Source: Actinomycetes bacterium (GTDB lineage Bacteria; Actinomycetota; Acidimicrobiia; Acidimicrobiales; Palsa-688). From it: a DNA stretch of 8,911 nucleotides. The notes beneath the pieces were generated by a model. The model saw only the letters and a program-made list of their open reading frames with translations. It did not search any database and was not told where the DNA came from. The DNA is taken from assembly GCA_021846485.1 (NCBI GenBank), contig JAJZWW010000105.1, positions 1 to 8,911 on the forward strand. Direction: 5' to 3'. The position numbers and the translations under genes were made by a program. Position 1 is the first letter of the stretch. Each line of letters starts with the position of its first letter. Of this stretch, positions 5,588-8,911 are shown one piece after another.

Positions 5588-6934
5588 ATGGGACGGAACA
5601 ACCAGCGGCGCAGGGCCGACAAGAAGCGGCGTGAGGGACGGGACGGGCGCGGGCGCGCAGCCGGCCCGACGGACCACTCGTGGCGGCCCGACGCGCGCGC
5701 GGCGATCGAGTACCTGGCGATCGTCGGATCGGCGGCCTCGTTCGACGGTGACGACGCAGACACCGACAGGGTGCTCGACGCCCTGATGGTCCATCGCGAG
5801 GAGGGCGCTCCCGTCACCGCCGTGGTGGGCGAGCTGATCGCCGCGGGGATGGCCTCGGCCTGGGAGGGGGGATGGCAGCCGGAGGAGGTCGTCCGACAGG
5901 TCCGCCGCCGTTGCCGGGACGCCCACGTCGCGCTGGCGGTCGCCTCCCTGGCCTCGGCCACCTGCTGGCAGCTGGCCCGGGGAGCGGCCATCCCCGCGGC
6001 CTGGTCGAGCCAGCTCGACGAGCTGGTCGTGCCCGCCGACCGGGACCGGGCGGGGGACTGGCTCGCCGGTGCGGTCCGGGTCCCCGGTACCTCTCTGAGA
6101 GACGGGCTGCTCACGGCCCTCGGGCTGCTCGGGCTGGTGTTGCACCTGCCGGCGATCGAGGCGCTGGCCCCCCGACCCTCGGAGTGGCACGACGTGGCCC
6201 TGTTCGGGTCCCGGACGCGAGGCGACGACCCGGTGCTCGCCAAGGTGCGGGCCCTGCTGGCCAAGGCGGAGTCGACCCAGTTCACCGCCGAGGCCGAGTC
6301 GCTCACCGCCAAGGCCCAGGAGCTGATGGCCCGCCACGCCATCGACGAGGCGGTGGCCCGCCGCAGCGCTCCGAGCGGCGAGCGTCCGGCGGTCCGGAGG
6401 ATCCCGGTCGACGACCCCTACGCCGAGTCCAAGTCCACCCTGCTCACGGCGGTCGGCCGAGCCAACGACGTGCGCTGCATCTGGTACCCGTCGTTCGCCA
6501 TGATGGCGGTGGTCGGCTTCGAGCACGACCTCGACCTCGTCGAGCTGTTGTTCACCTCGCTGCTGGTGCAAGCCAGCCGGGCGATGCTCGCCAAGGGTCC
6601 GGTCAAGGACCGCTCCGGCCGGTCGCGGACCAGGTCGTTCCGCCAGTCGTTCCTCGTGGCCTACGCCCAGCGGATCGGGGAGCGCCTGGCGATGGCCGCC
6701 CTCCAGGCTCGCCAGGAAGCCGAGCGGGACCTGGAGATGAGCATCCTGCCGGTCCTCGCCTCCCGGGCGGAGGAGATCGACGACGCCTTCACCCAGACGT
6801 TCCACCACGTGCACTTCAGCGACGGCCCGTCGGTGACCAACGGCGACGGATGGCACGCCGGCCGCATAGCCGCCGAGCTCGCCACCCTGGGTCCCGAGCA
6901 GGCGGTGCTCGACGGGATGGCGACCGCCGGCTGA
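5588..6934 (+). CDS. DUF2786 domain-containing protein
   Basis: This 448-aa protein carries the DUF2786 signature at about residues 215-253: P-V-L-A-K-V-R-A-L-L-A-K-A-E-S-T-Q-F, then A-E-A-E-S-L-T-A-K-A-Q-E-L-M-A-R-H-A-I-D. DUF2786 proteins occur in actinobacteria, phages and mobile elements and have no established activity. The first 25 residues are strongly basic (R-R-R-A-D-K-K-R-R-E), which may bind nucleic acid. Residues 35-200 form an Ala/Leu-rich helical region of unknown function. The C-terminal half (270-440) is the conserved extension usually seen after DUF2786, with a basic R-S-G-R-S-R-T-R-S-F-R-Q stretch (342-353). There is no signal peptide; a hydrophobic helix at about 173-187 (GLLTALGLLGLVLHL) looks buried rather than transmembrane. 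The ATG follows a strong GAGGGAGG (5576-5583). The stop lies 7 bp from the tRNA-Ser 3' end, so transcription proceeds antisense into the tRNA gene. Confidence 0.85.
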   Translation: MGRNNQRRRADKKRREGRDGRGRAAGPTDHSWRPDARAAIEYLAIVGSAASFDGDDADTDRVLDALMVHREEGAPVTAVVGELIAAGMASAWEGGWQPEEVVRQVRRRCRDAHVALAVASLASATCWQLARGAAIPAAWSSQLDELVVPADRDRAGDWLAGAVRVPGTSLRDGLLTALGLLGLVLHLPAIEALAPRPSEWHDVALFGSRTRGDDPVLAKVRALLAKAESTQFTAEAESLTAKAQELMARHAIDEAVARRSAPSGERPAVRRIPVDDPYAESKSTLLTAVGRANDVRCIWYPSFAMMAVVGFEHDLDLVELLFTSLLVQASRAMLAKGPVKDRSGRSRTRSFRQSFLVAYAQRIGERLAMAALQARQEAERDLEMSILPVLASRAEEIDDAFTQTFHHVHFSDGPSVTNGDGWHAGRIAAELATLGPEQAVLDGMATAG

Positions 6935-6941
6935 TCCGGAG

Positions 6942-7030
6942 CGGAGAGGGGGGGATTTGAACCCCCGGACCCGGTTTCCCAAGTCAACTCATTAGCAGTG
7001 AGTCCGATTCGGCCGCTCTCGCACCTCTCC
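6942..7030 (-). tRNA. tRNA-Ser (anticodon GCT)
   Basis: On the minus strand GGAGAGG (7024-7030) pairs with CCTCTCC (6943-6949) as the 7-bp acceptor stem, followed by discriminator G at 6942. The D stem is CGA/TCG. The anticodon stem ACTCA/TGAGT encloses CTGCTAA with anticodon GCT, reading AGC/AGT serine codons. A long variable arm is followed by a T arm CGGGGG-TTCAAAT-CCCCC. The length of 89 nt fits a class II tRNA. The 3' CCA is not encoded and must be added after transcription. Confidence 0.96.
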
Positions 7031-7038
7031 CTGCACCC

Positions 7039-7044
7039 AGGCTA
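7039..7044 (-). promoter_or_regulatory. Candidate -10 box of the tRNA-Ser gene
   Basis: TAGCCT on the minus strand ends 8 nt before the tRNA 5' end, the right place for a -10 element. No TTGACA-like hexamer is evident 17 bp upstream. If an element integrated between the tRNA and the integrase, this box would still be close enough to stay with the tRNA. Confidence 0.4.
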
Positions 7045-7072
7045 GCCGATGCGGCGGCCGTGGTCCGCACCG

Positions 7073-7127
7073 CTCGGAGAGGCGGCAAACTTCCTGCTCA
7101 GAGGCCACGTTTGCCGGCTTCTCGGAG
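7073..7127. repeat. Imperfect inverted repeat between tRNA-Ser and integrase
   Basis: CGGCAAAC (7083-7090) and GTTTGCCG (7109-7116) are an exact 8-bp inverted pair with an 18-bp loop. The match continues outward imperfectly (CTCGGAGAGG at 7073-7082 against the complement of the sequence to 7127). It could be a terminator-like hairpin, a regulator site or part of the recombination region. There is no U-tract. Confidence 0.45.
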
Positions 7128-7210
7128 GCCTCGGGGGACGCTGCACACGGGGTCGTCGCTGCCCATCGGGGCCGGCTTGGCGTGCTCCTCCGTTGCCTCC
7201 GCCGGCCCCG

Positions 7211-7229
7211 ATCCAACCCCAATCCAACC
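7211..7229 (+). repeat. Two ATCCAACC direct repeats spaced one helical turn apart
   Basis: ATCCAACC occurs at 7211-7218 and again at 7222-7229, an 11-bp period that places both copies on one face of the helix. They lie about 85-100 bp upstream of the integrase start and just upstream of a TACGAT box. This arrangement fits arm-type binding sites of an integrase or excisionase, or an autoregulatory operator. Confidence 0.5.
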
Positions 7230-7238
7230 GCAGACCGC

Positions 7239-7244
7239 TACGAT
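7239..7244 (+). promoter_or_regulatory. Possible -10 box of the integrase promoter
   Basis: TACGAT matches 4 of 6 positions of TATAAT and lies about 67 bp before the integrase ATG. The upstream spacing places the ATCCAACC repeats over the -35 region, and no standard -35 hexamer is present. Activator-dependent or repressed expression is one reading. Confidence 0.3.
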
Positions 7245-7299
7245 CGTCGCCGGGTGGCATGCCCCGCCTACGGGCTGCCTGTGCGTGAAAGCTCGCGTC

Positions 7300-7305
7300 A
7301 GGAGG
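7300..7305 (+). promoter_or_regulatory. Ribosome binding site fixing the integrase start
   Basis: AGGAGG lies 5 nt before the ATG at 7311. The frame is open further upstream to at least 7182, so this site selects the shorter 494-aa protein. Confidence 0.8.
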
Positions 7306-7310
7306 CTGTG

Positions 7311-8795
7311 ATGGCCCGTGCGTATCCCGATCCGTGGGTCCCCCGGACGTTCTCGGCGTGGACGGTCAAGTCCTCGACCGCCCAGCGGGCCAGCGGCCGG
7401 AGCGTCGACTGCTGGGACGTGAAGGGCAAGGCCGACGGGGTGCTGTGGGCCAAGCGGTTCCGCAAGGCTGGCACGGCCCAGGCCTGGAGGGACCGGGTCG
7501 AGCGCGACTTTCCCCTCGGCCTGCCGTTCGACCTGCGGACCAAGCAGTTCATCGCGCCCGACGTGCCGAGCGCCCCCGGCGCGCCCAGCGTCTTCGAACT
7601 GACCGAGCGCTACTACCGCCAGCACCCCGAGTGGGAGCCGGCCACCAAGGTCGCGGCCGCCCGGTCGTTCAACCGGGCCCGGCGCTGGCTGCTGCGGCCC
7701 GGGGCGGAGCCCTCCGGCCGGCAGGAGGAGGCTGTCGAGGACTTCCTGCGCTCCGCCAGCTTCCTGCCCGAGCACCTCACCGGCGGGCTCACCGACTCGC
7801 AACTCGCCGGGCGGGCGTGGCTCGAGGCGCACTCCGCCCCGGCGGACTCGCTGAGCTCGGAGCAGGTAGAGGCGTTCGTGGCCCGCTTCGAGACGAGTAG
7901 CCGCGACGGGGCCAGCCCCGTGTCGCCGGCGACCATGGTCCGCTTCTTGCAGCCGCTCAAGGGATGCTGGTCCTGGGCGGTCGGCCGCGACGACATCCCG
8001 GTCGAGCGCAACCCGTGGCTCGCTGTCCGGCCCCGACGCAAGGTCAAGGGGAAGGCCACGATGCTGACCGGCCGTGCCGGCCTGGCGGTCGACGCTGACA
8101 TGGTGCTCAGCGTCAACCAGTCGATAGCACTGGCCGAGGCGTGCGCCACGGAGGGGACCTGGGGCGGGATCGTCGAGTGCTTCGTCCTGGTGATGGCGCT
8201 GTGCGGGTTGCGCTGGGGCGAGGCCACCGGGTTGGTGTGGGACGACGTCGAGCTTCCCGTAGGCGACGGGCCGGGGTGGTTGACGGTGCGACGCACGTGG
8301 CGGCCCACCTCGGAGCGTTGGCTCGATCCGGGCGAGGACCCGGAGTGGGGGCCGCTCAAGGACCGGGACCTGGCCGACAGCCGCCGGGTACCAGTGCCCC
8401 CGATGCTCGCCACCCGCCTGAGGGAGCATCGACAGCTTTACGGGGAGGGACCCGGCGGCCTCGTCTTCCACCGGGCGGGCCGGCCCTTCGATCACGACAT
8501 GTTCGGCCGCAACGTGTGGGAACCGGCTCGCTCCAAGATCTTCCCTCGACGTAGCGACCTGCCGGCCGACGACCTGCGCCAGCCCAAGCTGTCACGTCTA
8601 CGCCGGCATGACCTGCGCCACGCCGCTTGCTCGTGGTGGTTGCGGGAGGGCGTCGACGCCGTCGTCTGCCAGCGGTGGTCGGGGCACCGGACGTTGTCGG
8701 TGTTCCTCGACATCTACCAGGGAGTGGCGCCGGGGCGGGAGGATGAGGGCGTCGAGCGGCTGGCCCGGAGCATGCAACGGGCCGTCGAGCGCTAA
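7311..8795 (+). CDS. Tyrosine recombinase / site-specific integrase
   Basis: This 494-aa protein is a complete phage/ICE-type tyrosine recombinase. All catalytic residues are visible: R301 in C-G-L-R-W-G-E, K350 in G-P-L-K-D, H433 and R436 in R-R-H-D-L-R-H, H459 in W-S-G-H-R and the nucleophile Y469 in L-D-I-Y-Q. The N-terminal part (about 12-85) resembles the arm-binding region of actinobacterial integrases, including the 'AWRDRVERDFPLGLPFD' segment. A core-binding helical domain follows (about 93-245, from S-V-F-E-L-T), and the catalytic domain is about 265-475. Residues 135-200 hold an extra charged insert in the core-binding domain. It should integrate and excise an element by strand exchange at an att site, for which the neighbouring tRNA-Ser is the obvious candidate. 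The start has a strong Shine-Dalgarno. No excisionase is visible in the 116 bp downstream; the rest of the element would lie to the right of the window. Confidence 0.94.
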   Translation: MARAYPDPWVPRTFSAWTVKSSTAQRASGRSVDCWDVKGKADGVLWAKRFRKAGTAQAWRDRVERDFPLGLPFDLRTKQFIAPDVPSAPGAPSVFELTERYYRQHPEWEPATKVAAARSFNRARRWLLRPGAEPSGRQEEAVEDFLRSASFLPEHLTGGLTDSQLAGRAWLEAHSAPADSLSSEQVEAFVARFETSSRDGASPVSPATMVRFLQPLKGCWSWAVGRDDIPVERNPWLAVRPRRKVKGKATMLTGRAGLAVDADMVLSVNQSIALAEACATEGTWGGIVECFVLVMALCGLRWGEATGLVWDDVELPVGDGPGWLTVRRTWRPTSERWLDPGEDPEWGPLKDRDLADSRRVPVPPMLATRLREHRQLYGEGPGGLVFHRAGRPFDHDMFGRNVWEPARSKIFPRRSDLPADDLRQPKLSRLRRHDLRHAACSWWLREGVDAVVCQRWSGHRTLSVFLDIYQGVAPGREDEGVERLARSMQRAVER

Positions 8796-8911
8796 GTGGT
8801 CCTCCGCGGAAGTTCTCGCGTGAAAGCGGGTCAGCGATCTGGCAGGCGATCCGACCAGGCGGTGGGATCACCCAGGTAGAGCCCGCAGGCGCAGTCGAGG
8901 GTGTCTTAGGG
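8796..8911. other. Sequence after the integrase with no recognised feature
   Basis: These 116 bases run to the window edge. I see no tRNA copy, no strong terminator and no convincing reading frame. GGTG-GGAT-CACC (8862-8873) could form only a 4-bp stem. Confidence 0.5.

Noticed and set aside
5570..6982. 470-codon open frame on the minus strand
   Set aside because: Antisense to the DUF2786 gene and overlapping the tRNA; its translation is low in motif content.
7098..8495. 465-codon open frame on the minus strand opposite the integrase
   Set aside because: Shadow frame of the integrase; its translation has no family motif, while the plus strand carries all six catalytic residues.
8831..8905. 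Minus-strand reading frame DTLDCACGLYLGDPTAW ending at 8831
   Set aside because: It looks protein-like, but it has an in-frame TAA at 8906-8908, no normal start codon and only about 24 codons. At most it is a remnant.
6942..8911. Duplicate of the tRNA-Ser sequence as a second att site inside the window
   Set aside because: No second copy of the tRNA acceptor, anticodon or T-arm sequence was found to the right of the integrase before the window ends.

Overview
The window looks like chromosomal DNA from a high-GC actinobacterium (Actinomycetota). The evidence is very GC-rich coding sequence with strong third-position G/C, a DivIVA/Wag31-type polar-growth protein, frequent GTG starts with leaderless-like upstream sequences, and a tRNA-Ser gene without an encoded CCA. 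An uncultured lineage such as Acidimicrobiia is possible, but I cannot fix the class from sequence alone.

Layout. 1-617: a peptidase S51/type 1 glutamine-amidotransferase-like gene, cut by the window edge and broken by four frameshifts. 618-778: a gap spanned by a 12-bp inverted repeat. 779-1339 (-): a small HD-domain protein that keeps the six metal ligands of the mixed-valent diiron oxygenases (PhnZ / myo-inositol oxygenase). 1473-2336 (+): DivIVA-domain coiled-coil protein, divergent from the HD gene. 2366-2767 (-): a 133-aa protein of a conserved uncharacterised actinobacterial type. 2768-2913: a G-rich divergent intergenic region with 11-bp tandem repeats. 2914-3660 (+): a short-chain dehydrogenase/reductase. 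3661-3866: a convergent gap holding a 73-bp nested palindrome. 3867-5537 (-): an SF2 DEAD/DEAH helicase. 5588-6934 (+): a DUF2786 protein, divergent from the helicase. 6942-7030 (-): tRNA-Ser(GCT). 7031-7310: a regulatory region with an inverted repeat and a phased direct repeat. 7311-8795 (+): a full-length tyrosine recombinase. 8796-8911: nothing recognised.

How it fits together. Left of the tRNA the genes look like single-gene housekeeping units in alternating orientation; I see no long operon and no obvious shared pathway. The tRNA-Ser/integrase pair marks the probable edge of an integrated element extending right beyond the window. The integrase lies on the 5' side of the tRNA, opposite to the usual arrangement for islands that use the tRNA 3' end. 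I did not find a complete new multi-gene system. The best leads are the PhnZ/MIOX-like oxygenase with altered substrate-pocket residues, the palindromic intergenic elements, the 11-bp G-rich repeats in front of the SDR, and the unusual tRNA/integrase geometry.
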